Source: JBGSMX01 sp963790405
GTDB taxonomy: Bacteria > Actinomycetota > Coriobacteriia > Anaerosomatales > JAGXFU01
Length of the DNA stretch: 64,000 nucleotides
NCBI GenBank assembly: GCA_963790405.1
Contig: CAWBOJ010000003.1
Coordinates: 558,001 to 622,000 of the forward strand
Reading direction: 5' to 3'
This document shows, piece by piece, positions 9,470 to 18,967 of the stretch. The notes beneath the pieces are model-generated. The model was not told the origin of the DNA. It made no database searches and was given only the letters and a program-made list of their open reading frames with translations. Position 1 is the first letter of the stretch. Each line of letters begins with the position of its first letter. Both the position numbers and the translations under genes were made by a program.

Positions 9470-10177
9470 ATGCTGAAGGCACTAGTTGTCGACGACGAGG
9501 CCCCGGCGCGGTCTGAACTGCGCTACCTGCTCGATGAAGCCGGGGGCGTGGAGGTCGTTGGCGAGGCCTCGAACGCTGCCGAGGCACTACAGCTCATCAA
9601 GGCGATACCATACGATGTCGTCTTGCTCGACATCGACATGCCCGGTCTGTCCGGCGTCGAACTCGCCGAGGCTCTCACCGAGCTCGATCGCCAGCCGGCG
9701 ATCGTGTTCGTCACCGCACACAGCGAGCATGCCGTGAAGGCGTTCGAAGTCGCCGCGACTGACTACCTGGTGAAGCCCGTCGAGGTCGATCGCCTACGGC
9801 AAGCGATCGAGCGACTCAAGCCAGCCGAGGAGACTGTCGCCCGGATCGAGCGTATTCCCGTCGAGAAGGCAGGCAAGAAGCTTCTGCTCCAGGTCGAGGA
9901 CATCTTCTACATCATGGCCAAGGATGACTACTCGTACCTGCACACAGACGGAGAGCGCTACCTGTCGACGATCTCGCTTGCGCAGCTCGAGCGGAAGCTC
10001 GAGCCGTCGGGGTTCTGGCGTGTGCATCGCCGCTACCTGGTCAACCTGGCCAAGGTCAAAGAGGTCGTTCCCATGTACGGTGGAACGCTCTTGCTCACGT
10101 TGACGGACGGCGAGACGACTCAGGTTCCGGTGTCGCGACGCCGCGTGCCGTCGCTGAAGAAGGTTCTTGGCCTGTAG
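9470..10177 (+). CDS. LytTR-family response regulator
   Basis: A 235-residue response regulator. The receiver domain has DDEAPAR near residues 8-14, LLDIDMPG with the phospho-acceptor aspartate near 55, and VTAHSEHAVKAFEVAATDYL with the conserved threonine and, further on, the KP pair. Residues 130-235 form a LytTR DNA-binding domain (FWRVHRRYLVN, near 185). LytTR proteins bind short direct repeats upstream of targets. The ATG directly abuts the kinase stop codon, so the two are co-translated. Likely targets are the adjacent UspA-DUF4212-ActP cassettes, by position. Confidence 0.9.
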   Translation: MLKALVVDDEAPARSELRYLLDEAGGVEVVGEASNAAEALQLIKAIPYDVVLLDIDMPGLSGVELAEALTELDRQPAIVFVTAHSEHAVKAFEVAATDYLVKPVEVDRLRQAIERLKPAEETVARIERIPVEKAGKKLLLQVEDIFYIMAKDDYSYLHTDGERYLSTISLAQLERKLEPSGFWRVHRRYLVNLAKVKEVVPMYGGTLLLTLTDGETTQVPVSRRRVPSLKKVLGL

Positions 10178-10181
10178 CGAG

Positions 10182-10652
10182 ATGGCTCTGACCCGCGTGG
10201 GCATACTCTCGGACACGCACGGAGTCCTCGACGCCGCCGTCATCGAAGCGCTATCAGGCGTCGATCGCATCATTCATGCCGGTGACATCGGCGGAGCCGA
10301 CGTGCTTCTCGAACTCGAGGCTGTTGCACCTGTCATCGCGGTCGAGGGCAACATGGACCGTCATGGCGCGCTTCAGCGGTGTTCGCGAGCGTGAGACGCC
10401 CATCATCGACGGGGTCCGCTTTGTCGTGATGCACGACCTTTCCGATCTTCGCAGACGTCGGGATTCCTTCCGACGCCCAGGTGGTCGTGAGCGGACACAC
10501 GCATGTGGCGGCTGTCCAGCGCGAAGGTGAGCGTGCTGTTCGTCAACCCCGGCTCGCCATCTCGTCCTCGACGCGGGACCCCTTCAGTGGCGCTTGTCGA
10601 CATCGATGAAGGTGTGATCGAAGTCAGGATCGTGCTTCTACGCAGTCCGTGA
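10182..10652 (+). pseudogene. YfcE/MJ0936-type metallophosphoesterase (frameshifts)
   Basis: Small calcineurin-like phosphodiesterase. The first frame shows GILSDTHG (residues 7-14), HAGDIGGAD and EGNMDR, the di-metal ligands of the family. The frame then changes near 10370, near 10445 (into a frame with GIPSDAQVVVSGHTHVAA) and near 10530 (into a frame reading LFVNPGSPSRPR and ending at TGA 10652). Each join needs one base. NPGS is the usual last motif of YfcE proteins, so the whole family length is present. Probably an intact gene with sequence errors. It follows the LytTR gene by 4 bases. Confidence 0.72.
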
Positions 10653-10930
10653 CGGACGCCAACGCACCGCGTTGGCGGCGAACGGCTTGCGCATCTTCCG
10701 AGATGGAAGCGCCTGGAAAGTACTAGGAGACATCTGACGCCGAACGTCCGATTTACGCCGCCAAACGGCCCGCAAACGTGGTTAAGTGGACCTTCTGGCG
10801 ACGCAGAATGGCCCTTCACCGACATTCGCTTGCCGTCCGGCGACACCACGTATCACCGCGCTTGACGGGAGAGTACGTTCCCTCCATGAACGAGTCCGGG
10901 CCGTTCCGGACTCCAGGGGAGGTGAAACGC
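10653..10930. promoter_or_regulatory. Intergenic region upstream of ActP cassette 1
   Basis: A 278-base gap with no convincing gene. It begins with a perfect 9-bp hairpin at 10657-10677 (arms CGCCAACGC and GCGTTGGCG, loop ACC) that may end the phosphoesterase transcript, though no T tract follows. CAAACG occurs twice exactly 11 bases apart (10762-10767 and 10773-10778), with a third AACG at 10743, a possible LytTR-type direct repeat. The last bases form a strong ribosome site GGGGAGGTGAAACGC before ATG 10931. Confidence 0.4.
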
Positions 10931-11426
10931 ATGAAGGTCTGCATCAAAGGCGCCGCAGAGGACATCAAGCTTGGCGACATCGACGAGGTATGTATCGACG
11001 TCAATCGCATTCTCCTACCAGTAGATGGGTCCGAGCCAGCCGTGATCGCGACGCAGTTCGCGGTCGTTCTGGCCAAGACGTTCGGCGCGAAGATCAAGGC
11101 GATCTACGTCGACACGGGCATGGAGGCGCTCGAGCTTCCCGAGGAGATCGAGGCCGAGGATGTCTATGAGGGCGTGCACGCGTCGGTGCGCGGTCTCGCT
11201 ATCGCACGGACGATGTGCGAGCGCAACGGTGTCGAGTGTGACGCTGAGATCATCAGGGGCGGTGTAGCCAAGCGCATCATCGCAACTGGCCGAGGAGTTC
11301 GACGCCGACATGATCATCCTGGGCGACACAGGTCGCACAGGGATCAAGCGTATCGCGCTCGGCAGTATCGCCGAGACGGTGGTCAAAGGGTCAAACCGCC
11401 CGGTCATGGTTATCAAGGGCGACTGA
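10931..11426 (+). CDS. UspA protein of cassette 1 (one frameshift near 11289)
   Basis: Universal stress protein A family, about 164 residues once repaired. The first 24 residues (MKVCIKGAAEDIKLGDIDEV onward) are an extension ahead of the usual UspA start RILLPVDGSEPA. The C-terminal ATP-binding signature GDTGRTGIKR...GSIAETV is in the second frame. Compared with the intact copy at 14209, one extra G in ACTGGCCGAG near 11289 breaks the frame. It heads a cassette with DUF4212 and ActP genes; such UspA proteins often accompany acetate permeases and may regulate them. Probable sequence error rather than decay. Confidence 0.8.
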
Positions 11427-11498
11427 CGACACGTATCCGGTTCAGAGCAGACGGACCCGCAGCGGTCCTACGAAAAGAGTCAAGGAGGTGCAAGCGAC

Positions 11499-11884
11499 AT
11501 GACAACTCCCCCAAGCAGCGAAGCGACCATGACGGCGACGTTCATCAAACACGGCGATCACGTCGACACGATCGAGACGTGGACGTGGTCTTCCGTGCGC
11601 AGCGGAAGCTGAGCTTCACGTACGGCGCCGTCTTCTTTGCGGTGACCCTTGCGATTCCAGCGCTGACGATCTGGGCCGAGGGATGGTGGAGCCAGACGCA
11701 TACGATCTGGGGTGGGTTCACCTGGAACTACTTGTTCGTCTCGCTTCTGTACTACGTGTTCTTGTGGACCATGGCTTGGACCTACTCGAAGAAGGCAGAC
11801 ACCCTCGACGAGGATCTCGCCAAGATGGCCGACAAGATCACGGAAGATGCTGCACGAGTGACCGAGTCAAGAACGGAGGCATGA
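11499..11884 (+). CDS. DUF4212 small membrane subunit, cassette 1 (one frameshift near 11580)
   Basis: About 127 residues with two membrane segments, matching the intact copy at 14775. DUF4212 proteins are the small partner encoded immediately before ActP-like sodium:solute symporters. The ATG at 11499 follows AAGGAGGTG. One base is missing near 11580 (ACGATCGAGACG then TGGACG, compared with copy 2). The distal part FTYGAVFFAVTLAIPALTIW and WNYLFVSLLYYVFLWTMAW gives the two segments. The stop is one base before the ActP ATG at 11886. Confidence 0.8.
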
Positions 11885-11885
11885 G

Positions 11886-13761
11886 ATGAACACTATCGCC
11901 ATCGTTCTCGTCATCGGTCTCGTCGTGTTCACGGTCGCTCTGTCGATCTTCTCACGGCGTTTCACCCGTACGACGGCCGACTTCTACCTTGCTGGTAGAA
12001 AGGTCGGTTCATTCTCCAACGCGTCGGCCATTTCGGGCGACTATTTGTCGGCGGCATCGTTCCTGGGTGTTGCTGGCAGCCGTGTACGCGTCAGGTCTCG
12101 ACGGCGTGTGGTACGCGGCCGGCTTCGCCGGCGGCTTCATGGTCGTCGTGTTCTTCATCGCGTCGCCACTGCGGCGTTTCGGTGAGTACACAGTGGCCGA
12201 CTTCGCGTTCGGTCGCTTCGGCACCAGCCGCATCCGTTTGGTGACCGTGATTGCAGTTCTCATGACATCGCTCTTCTACGTGGCCCCACAGATGTACGGT
12301 GCAGGGACCACGTGGAAGATCCTCGTTGGTCGCGGGTTCTTCGGCGAAGGCACAGAGTACATCACGGGCGTCGTCGTCGTTGCGGCCATCATGATGTTCT
12401 ACGTGGCCATGGGTGGCATGAAGGGCACCACTCTGAACCAGATCTTCCAGTTCTGGATGCTGTGGTTCGCGATGTTCCTGGTCGTTGCCTTCGTGTTCGG
12501 TCAGGGCTTCAGCTACCCGCAGGCGCTTGCCAATGTCAACAGCGAGCCGCTCGTGCAGACAAAGACGCTCACGGTCGCTGAATTGACGGCACCTATCGTC
12601 GATGCCGCGACCGGTGAGACGGTCCTGACAGATTCGGGCGAACCCAAGACGCTACTCTCGGTCGCCGAGGGAGCCATGTCCGAGGAAGCGATGGTACCGG
12701 TGCTTGCGGCCATTGACGCGGGTGACGAAACGGCCAAGGTCGACATTCTCATTCCCGCCAAGAACAAGCTGCATGAGACCGAGACGATGATCTTCGGCGA
12801 GCCTGGCCATCGCTACAACGCCTTCGACCAGTTCTCGATGGTGCTCGCACTCGTGCTCGGCACCGCGGGTCTGCCTCACATCCTGAACCGCTACTACACG
12901 AACCCGTCGGGCTCGGCCGCGCGCCGCTCGACCTTCTGGGTTCTCGTGTTCATCGGTACGTTCTACATTCTCGCACCAATCGCGGGTCTGGCGGGCAGAT
13001 CGATGATCCTCGAGGCGTTCAACAGCGGCACGGCACCGAGCACGGCCGCCTACGTTGACGGCATCCTGGTGAAGTCAGACGCCCTGATGCCGACTCTGGG
13101 CCAGATCCTCGGCGGCGAGTGGCTGCTCGGTATCGTGGCTGCCGGTGCGTTTGCGGCGATGTTCTCCACGATCGGTGGCCTGCTTATCGCTTCCGCTTCT
13201 GCCGTGGGCCACGATGTCTACGAGAAGTACATCAACCCGACCGCCAGTGAGCGACAGAAGGTCTTCGTGGGCAAGGCATCGGTCGTGTTCTTCGCTTCGC
13301 TTGCCTTCGTACTTGGCTGGGCAATTCCGCGCTTCGGCCTGGACAAGGCCTATCCTGCACTCATCGCAATGATGGTGACCTGGGCGTTCTCGGTCGGTGC
13401 GTCCGCTTTCGTTCCCATGCTCATGACGGGCATCTGGTGGAAGCAGACGACCGAGCGAGGCGCGATCGCAGGCATGCTGGTCGGGCTCATCGGTTCGGTC
13501 TCGATCATCATGCTGAACATCCTGCAGCAGCTGGGGACCATCGGCAAGGAAGGCATTCTCGGCTTCGTGGGCAGTCTCACGTTCCCGGTTCTGTTCACAT
13601 TCCCGCTGGCGGTGCTCACGATCGTCGTGGTGAGCAAGCTCGATGGGCAGCTCCCCAAGAACGTGGATCAGATCTGGATGCGAATCCACGGCAACGCTCA
13701 CGAACGTTGGGAGAAGGAGCACGGCATGGACAGGGTCAGCGGCCTGTTTACCAACAAGTGA
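11886..13761 (+). CDS. actP: Sodium:solute symporter, ActP-like, cassette 1 (one frameshift near 12075)
   Basis: Sodium:solute symporter of the acetate/pyruvate permease type, about 624 residues, thirteen or so membrane segments. The N-terminal part FTRTTADFYLAGRKVGSFSN is in one frame; a single extra G in GTTGCTGGCAGCC near 12075 moves the rest (VYASGLDGVWYAAGFAGG onward) into another. Residues about 190-300 form a soluble loop. The C terminus ends in a polar tail, WMRIHGNAHERWEKEHGMD, shared with the second copy. Acetate is the best substrate guess by family and neighbour DUF4212; pyruvate or other short acids are possible. Confidence 0.82.
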
Positions 13762-14208
13762 CGGGCGTGACAACGAGTTTCCTTCGGGTCCCATGACCCG
13801 AGTGGAATCCGGAAGCAGGGCACGTCCGTCCCACGATCCCCTTCCGGGCACTGTATGGAAGACGCAGTCAGGAAACTGACTGCGTCTTCCTCGTTGTGGA
13901 ACGATCATGCCGCTCAGTGAGGCTCTCCCGCCGGATGTGGCCTGCGCCCTTCTAGGTCGCGGCGTTTGTCTCGCGCCAGTATGAGATCGTGAGCGACATT
14001 CTTCGGCGAGTGGCTTGAGACGCCAGGTGAGCGGTAGTAGTCACGTATCGGTCAGCCGTTCAGCGCCGTCGACGCGCCACAGGAATCCGTTCGCCGAACT
14101 CCGTTCACCGCCCGCTGGTGGAGAATCGCCAGCTCAGGCCGTTACCCCTAGCCTTATCAACGAGGACGTACGTGCCCGCCGAGCGCGGGTTCCAGGGAGG
14201 TGAAACGC
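13762..14208. promoter_or_regulatory. Intergenic region between the two ActP cassettes
   Basis: A 447-base gap without a supported gene. It holds the hairpin terminator at 13857-13890 and then the control region of cassette 2. CCGTTC occurs three times in the same direction (14056-14061, 14087-14092, 14101-14106); the last two are 14 bases apart, similar to the paired direct repeats bound by LytTR regulators. The end, AGGGAGGTGAAACGC before ATG 14209, is nearly identical to the ribosome site of cassette 1. Confidence 0.4.
13857..13890 (+). terminator. Hairpin terminator after ActP cassette 1
   Basis: A perfect 15-bp stem (GGAAGACGCAGTCAG at 13857-13871 with its complement at 13876-13890) closed by a GAAA tetraloop at 13872-13875, followed by TCGTTG. 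The tail is only weakly T-rich, so termination is likely but not certain. Confidence 0.7.
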
Positions 14209-14703
14209 ATGAAGGTCTGCATCAAAGGCGCCGCAGAGGACATCAAGTTGGGCGACATCGACGAGGTGTGTATCGACGTCGACCGCATCCTGCTTCCTGT
14301 CGATGGTTCTGAGCCTGCCGTTATGGCCACTCAGTACGCGGTTGTGCTAGCCAAGACTTTCGGAGCTTCCATCAAGGCCATCTATGTCGACACCGGTCTT
14401 GAGACGCTAGAGCTTCCGGAGGAGATCGAGGCCGAGGATGTGTACGAAGGTGTCCACGCATCGGTCAAGGGTTTGGTTATCGCCAAAACCATGTGCGATC
14501 GCAACGACGTGAAGTGCGAAGTCGAGATCATCAAGGGTGGCGTGGCCAAGCGCATTATCGCTGTTGCCGAGGAGTTTGACGCCGACATGGTGATCATGGG
14601 CGACACGGGTCGCACAGGCATCAAGCGCATTGCACTTGGCTCTATCGCCGAGACGGTCGTGAAAGGGAGCGACCGCCCGGTATTCGTCGTCAAGGTTGAC
14701 TAG
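14209..14703 (+). CDS. UspA protein of cassette 2
   Basis: Intact universal stress protein, 164 residues, paralogue of the gene at 10931. It has the same 24-residue N-terminal extension, then RILLPVDGSEPA, and the nucleotide-binding signature GDTGRTGIKRIALGSIAE near residues 135-152, so it is of the ATP-binding UspA type. The ATG at 14209 is chosen because GGGAGGTG lies just upstream; a GTG at 14200 is within that ribosome site. About 70 bases separate it from the DUF4212 gene. Probably a regulator or stress partner of the permease. Confidence 0.88.
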   Translation: MKVCIKGAAEDIKLGDIDEVCIDVDRILLPVDGSEPAVMATQYAVVLAKTFGASIKAIYVDTGLETLELPEEIEAEDVYEGVHASVKGLVIAKTMCDRNDVKCEVEIIKGGVAKRIIAVAEEFDADMVIMGDTGRTGIKRIALGSIAETVVKGSDRPVFVVKVD

Positions 14704-14774
14704 GGACTCTACTAAGGGACTCCGGCATCGCATGAGCGGTACGGAACGGAAGGGAAAAGGGAGGTGCAAGCGAA

Positions 14775-15158
14775 ATGACAACCCCCCCAAGCAGTGAAGC
14801 TACGATCACCTCGACCTATATCAAGCATGGGACCCATGTCGACACTATCGAGTCGGTCGACGTGGTCTTCAAGGCGCAGAGGAAGCTGAGCTTCACTTAC
14901 GGTGCGGTGTTCTTTGCGGTGACTCTAGCAATCCCCGCATTGACGATTTGGGCTGAACCATGGTGGAGCCAGGCGAATACGATGTGGGGTGGATTCACCT
15001 GGAACTACCTGTTTGTCTCGCTTCTGTACTACATATTCTTGTGGACGATGGCGTGGACCTACTCGAAGAAGGCAGACCGCCTCGACGATGATCTCGCCAA
15101 GATGGCTGACAAGATCACGGCCGCCACGGCCACAAACACATCCGGCTCAGAGGGATAG
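14775..15158 (+). CDS. DUF4212 small membrane subunit, cassette 2
   Basis: Intact 127-residue protein with two membrane segments (YGAVFFAVTLAIPALTIW and WNYLFVSLLYYIFLWTMAW) and a charged C terminus. DUF4212 genes lie immediately before ActP-type symporters and the products are presumed accessory subunits. The ATG at 14775 follows GGGAGGTGCAAGCGAA. The symporter starts 15 bases downstream. Confidence 0.88.
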   Translation: MTTPPSSEATITSTYIKHGTHVDTIESVDVVFKAQRKLSFTYGAVFFAVTLAIPALTIWAEPWWSQANTMWGGFTWNYLFVSLLYYIFLWTMAWTYSKKADRLDDDLAKMADKITAATATNTSGSEG

Positions 15159-15173
15159 GAAGGAGGTCGACTC

Positions 15174-17105
15174 ATGGGACTCAACACAGTCGCAATTGTT
15201 CTCGTCCTCATCTTGGTGTCGATAACAATCGCGATATCCGTTTTCTCACGACGGTTCACCCGTACGACGGCCGACTTCTACCTCGCCGGTAGGAAGGTCG
15301 GCTCATTCTCCAACGCGTCGGCCATTTCGGGTGACTATCTGTCCGCCGCATCGTTCCTGGGCGTTGCCGCTGCCGTTTATGCATCAGGTCTAGACGGTGT
15401 GTGGTACGCAGCGGGCTTCGCCGGCGGCTTCATGGTCGTCGTGTTCTTCATCGCATCACCGCTCCGCCGGTTCGGCGAGTACACCGTGCCTGACTTCGCC
15501 TTCGGGCGCTTTGGCACAAACCGTATGCGCCTTGTTTCCGTTCTTGGCGTGCTTGCCACGTGCCTGTTCTACATGGCCCCGCAGATGTACGGTGCTGGTA
15601 CGACTTGGAAGGTCCTTGTGGGCAAAGGCTTCTTCGGAATGGATGCGTACACCACGGGCGTTATTGCCGTCGGTCTAATCATCATGCTTTACGTGTCCGT
15701 CGGTGGCATGAAGGGTACGACGATCAACCAGATCATCCAGTTCTGGTGGTTGGCGTTTGCCATGATGCTTACGCTCTCCGCGGTGACGTTCTTTGGTTTC
15801 CAGAACACCGCCTCAGGTGAGCTCGTGCGTTTCAACTACGCTGAGGATCTTCAGGCTGAGTCTGCCGACCTGCTTCTCGGTCCGGGCACGGCTACGGTCG
15901 CAGACCTTAAGGATCCCGAGAAGTACGCGGTGGTCGAGCTTGCAATGGAGAAGGCTACCGATCGTTTCGCCGATCCAGAAGCTGCATACGCAGCTGAGAT
16001 GGCAAAGATCGACGATGCTATCGCAACCGGAGCGGACGAGGACGAGGTTCCGATCGTCATGTTCCAGTCAAACAAGCTACACGACCTCAAGACGGAGCTT
16101 CTCGGTTCCGGAGACGGGGTGTTCTTCAACGAACCCGGCCACCGCTACGACGGCTTCGGCCAGTTCTCCATGGTTCTGGCCCTCGTGCTCGGTACGGCGG
16201 GTCTGCCTCACATCTTGAACCGCTACTATACGAACCCCTCCGGTTCTGCCGCTCGCCGCTCCACCTTCTGGGTGCTCGTGTTCATCGGTGTGTTCTACAT
16301 CATCTCACCGATGGTCGGGCTGGCAGGTAGAGGGATGGTCCGTGCAGCGGTCGACTCGGGCTCCGCTCCGGCGACTGCTGACTACGTTGGCGGCCTGCTC
16401 GTGAAGTCCGACGCACTGATGCCCACGATCGCCCAGATCGCCGGTGGCGAGATCCTCATGGGCATCGTTGCAGCCGGTGCATTCGCGGCCATGTTCTCGA
16501 CCGTAGCAGGTCTGCTCATTGCAGCGGCCTCATCGGTCGGTCATGACGTGTACGAGAAGTACATCAACACGAGCGCCACCGAGAAGCAGAAGGTCTTCGT
16601 TGGCAAGGCGGCAGTCGTGTTCTTCGCCACGTTGGCCATCGCGATTGGCTTGGCGATTCCGGCAACCGGTCTGAACACCGCCTACCCGGCACTCATCGCA
16701 ATGATGGTGACCTGGGCGTTCGCGGTCGGTGCAGGCGCCTTCGTCCCGATGCTGCTCACAGGTATCTGGTGGAAGGGTACGACCGAGCGTGGAGCGATCG
16801 CAGGCATGATCGTGGGTGGTGGTGGTTCGGTCATCATCATCTTCATGAACATGTTCAAGGCACTCACGATCATCCCCGCGGATGCCACAGGTATCGTCGG
16901 ATTCCTGGCGGGCCTGACGTTCCCGACACTGTTCACGTTCCCGGCCGCACTTCTCGCGATCTATATCGTGAGCAAGCTCGACGGTCAGCTTCCCAAGAAC
17001 GTGGACGAGATTTGGATGCGTATCCACGGAAACGCTCACGAGCGTTGGGAGAAGGAACATGGCATGGACAAGGTGAAGGGCCTGTTCACCAACGAGAGCA
17101 AGTAG
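15174..17105 (+). CDS. actP: Sodium:solute symporter, ActP-like, cassette 2
   Basis: Intact 643-residue symporter with about thirteen membrane segments. The SSS-family core is clear: TTADFYLAGRKVGSFSNASA near residues 32-51, the loop YMAPQMYGAGTTWK near 126-139, and the conserved GTAGLPHILNRYYTNP near 338-353. A soluble stretch at about 210-320 differs from copy 1 in length and sequence, while membrane parts are nearly identical, so the two permeases may differ in regulation or substrate detail. Predicted to import acetate or a related monocarboxylate with sodium. A strong terminator follows at 17195. Confidence 0.9.
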   Translation: MGLNTVAIVLVLILVSITIAISVFSRRFTRTTADFYLAGRKVGSFSNASAISGDYLSAASFLGVAAAVYASGLDGVWYAAGFAGGFMVVVFFIASPLRRFGEYTVPDFAFGRFGTNRMRLVSVLGVLATCLFYMAPQMYGAGTTWKVLVGKGFFGMDAYTTGVIAVGLIIMLYVSVGGMKGTTINQIIQFWWLAFAMMLTLSAVTFFGFQNTASGELVRFNYAEDLQAESADLLLGPGTATVADLKDPEKYAVVELAMEKATDRFADPEAAYAAEMAKIDDAIATGADEDEVPIVMFQSNKLHDLKTELLGSGDGVFFNEPGHRYDGFGQFSMVLALVLGTAGLPHILNRYYTNPSGSAARRSTFWVLVFIGVFYIISPMVGLAGRGMVRAAVDSGSAPATADYVGGLLVKSDALMPTIAQIAGGEILMGIVAAGAFAAMFSTVAGLLIAAASSVGHDVYEKYINTSATEKQKVFVGKAAVVFFATLAIAIGLAIPATGLNTAYPALIAMMVTWAFAVGAGAFVPMLLTGIWWKGTTERGAIAGMIVGGGGSVIIIFMNMFKALTIIPADATGIVGFLAGLTFPTLFTFPAALLAIYIVSKLDGQLPKNVDEIWMRIHGNAHERWEKEHGMDKVKGLFTNESK

Positions 17106-17194
17106 GCGTGTGACTGCCCCTACCAGGTCCTACCCCCAGGACCTGTAGGATTTCCGGTCTCGGTCCGTACGTCCCACGGGCCGAGACCGGACCC

Positions 17195-17231
17195 AAGAAA
17201 GACGTGGCCACGTCCCGGCCACGTCTTTCTT
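17195..17231. terminator. Bidirectional hairpin terminator between actP and pgi
   Basis: A perfect 15-bp stem, AAGAAAGACGTGGCC at 17195-17209 and its complement at 17217-17231, with loop ACGTCCC. The arm ends carry an A-rich and a T-rich run, so it can act on both strands; it lies between convergent genes. Confidence 0.85.
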
Positions 17232-17254
17232 ACCTTGAAGGCCCGGTTCTCGAT

Positions 17255-18898
17255 TCAGCCCGCAGCGTGCCCGATCGCACGTGCGACCGACTCGAGACTG
17301 GCGGAGTCGTCGCCAGGCAGGTCAAGACGCATGACGCGGCGTCCAGCGCTCGCTAGCGCCACAAGATCGCCTTCGGCCTGGGCGCGATAGAGCTGTGCGA
17401 GGGAGAACTTGCTTCCGGGGACGGCGAGATTGGCATGTTCGCGCGTCGTGATCAGCAGGAACACTCCCGTGTCCGGCCCGCCCTTGTGGAGCTGACCGGT
17501 AGAGTGCAGGTAGCGTGGCCCCATCTCGACGCACACAGCTGTCTTCAGCGCCTTCGACAGATGGTGGGAGGCGCGGCGCAGCGGTTCGAACGACGCGTCG
17601 TCGTAGGGCAGGTAGGCGAGCAAAGCTATGTAGTCTCCGGGTCTGACCGCTGCTACCACGGGCGCGAGCGCATCGCCAAGCGTGGCAGGAGGCGTGGCGC
17701 CTGCGAGTGCACCTGCATACGTGGGCCACACGCCATTGAGATCCGCGATGGCTGGCGGAACATCGGCCTTGCCCTGCAGGACTTCGGTCGTAATCCTCTT
17801 CGCCTCGGAAACGTTTGGCTCGTCGAACGGATTGATGCCGAGAAGCTTTCCGACCAACGCGATGGCGTACTCCCATCTCACGAACTCCGCACCGATATCG
17901 AGCGGGTCTTGGAGCACGAACTCCGTCAGGGGGTGCTCGGCACCAACGACCGAGGCGTAGCGTTCCAGTTCCCCGTCACTCGCCTGGCGCATGACGACTA
18001 CAGCGCGATCGGGACCGAAGCCAGCCGGAAGGCTCGGTTCGTGTTCGATGACAGGTACGATGCCCGTTCCGGCCTTGCCCGTGGATTCTGCGACGAGCTG
18101 TTCGACCCAGAGTCCGAACGGGCGATATCGGGCCGACATGACAAGCGTCAGCTTGTCGTGCCCCTGGGCGTGAGAATCGACGATCCAGGCAGCCAGTTGC
18201 GCGCCAGGATTCTGCTCGGCCGGTTGCCGACACGCCTGTTCCATCTGAAGAGCCCTCTCGGTGAAGGTCTCGATGTCGACGCCGATCATCGCGGCCGGTG
18301 TCAGTCCAAATACCGTGAGGGCCGAGAAGCGTCCGCCCACCGTTGGTGGAGCAGACAGAGCTACGCGCATGAAGTCCTTCTGGCGCATCTTCTCAAGTGG
18401 CGTGCCGGGATCGGTAATGACGATGAAGTGGTGTCCGGCCTGTGGGCGCTCCATCGCTTCTTCCATCCACGCGCGGAAGATCGCGTACAGCGAGAGTGGT
18501 TCGATGGTAGTACCCGACTTGCTCGAGACCAGGAAGTACGTGGTTTCTCGCTCAAGAGTCTCGAGCAGGCGCTGCGCCATCGTGGGAGATGTGGAATCGA
18601 GCACGTGCAGACGCGGCATCCCGGGCGCGCTTCCGATGATCTCTGCGATCACGAATGCCGCAAGCGAAGAGCCACCCATGCCGAGCAGCACGACATCGGT
18701 CGCGCCTTCCTCGGCTACGGTTCGCGCAAGGTTCACCACCAGCGGGATGCGCCCGATGGCCGTCGTCGCCAGGTCGGTCCAGCCGAGGCGTTGGAGTATC
18801 GGTTGGCGAAGATCGACGTCGTCGGAGAAGAGCGTTGGATCGCGGTCCGTGAGACGCTTGATCGCATCGACTTCTTTGAGTCGCTCGAGAGCATCCAT
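17255..18898 (-). CDS. pgi: Phosphoglucose isomerase
   Basis: Glucose-6-phosphate isomerase of glycolysis and gluconeogenesis, 547 residues. It resembles the isomerase half of bifunctional transaldolase/phosphoglucose isomerase proteins rather than the E. coli type. Visible sugar-phosphate isomerase (SIS) features: LLGMGGSSLAAFVI near residues 70-83, VSSKSGTTIEPL near 125-136 and FSALTVFGLTPAAMIG near 193. No transaldolase domain is fused here. ATG at 18898. It converges with the ActP cassette on a shared terminator. Confidence 0.88.
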   Translation of the reverse strand: MDALERLKEVDAIKRLTDRDPTLFSDDVDLRQPILQRLGWTDLATTAIGRIPLVVNLARTVAEEGATDVVLLGMGGSSLAAFVIAEIIGSAPGMPRLHVLDSTSPTMAQRLLETLERETTYFLVSSKSGTTIEPLSLYAIFRAWMEEAMERPQAGHHFIVITDPGTPLEKMRQKDFMRVALSAPPTVGGRFSALTVFGLTPAAMIGVDIETFTERALQMEQACRQPAEQNPGAQLAAWIVDSHAQGHDKLTLVMSARYRPFGLWVEQLVAESTGKAGTGIVPVIEHEPSLPAGFGPDRAVVVMRQASDGELERYASVVGAEHPLTEFVLQDPLDIGAEFVRWEYAIALVGKLLGINPFDEPNVSEAKRITTEVLQGKADVPPAIADLNGVWPTYAGALAGATPPATLGDALAPVVAAVRPGDYIALLAYLPYDDASFEPLRRASHHLSKALKTAVCVEMGPRYLHSTGQLHKGGPDTGVFLLITTREHANLAVPGSKFSLAQLYRAQAEGDLVALASAGRRVMRLDLPGDDSASLESVARAIGHAAG

Positions 18899-18967
18899 GT
18901 GTTGAATAGCCTCCTCGTTCCCCTGCTGTTACTCGCACTGCCGCGATGATGCGTGCTTCGTGCGTTG

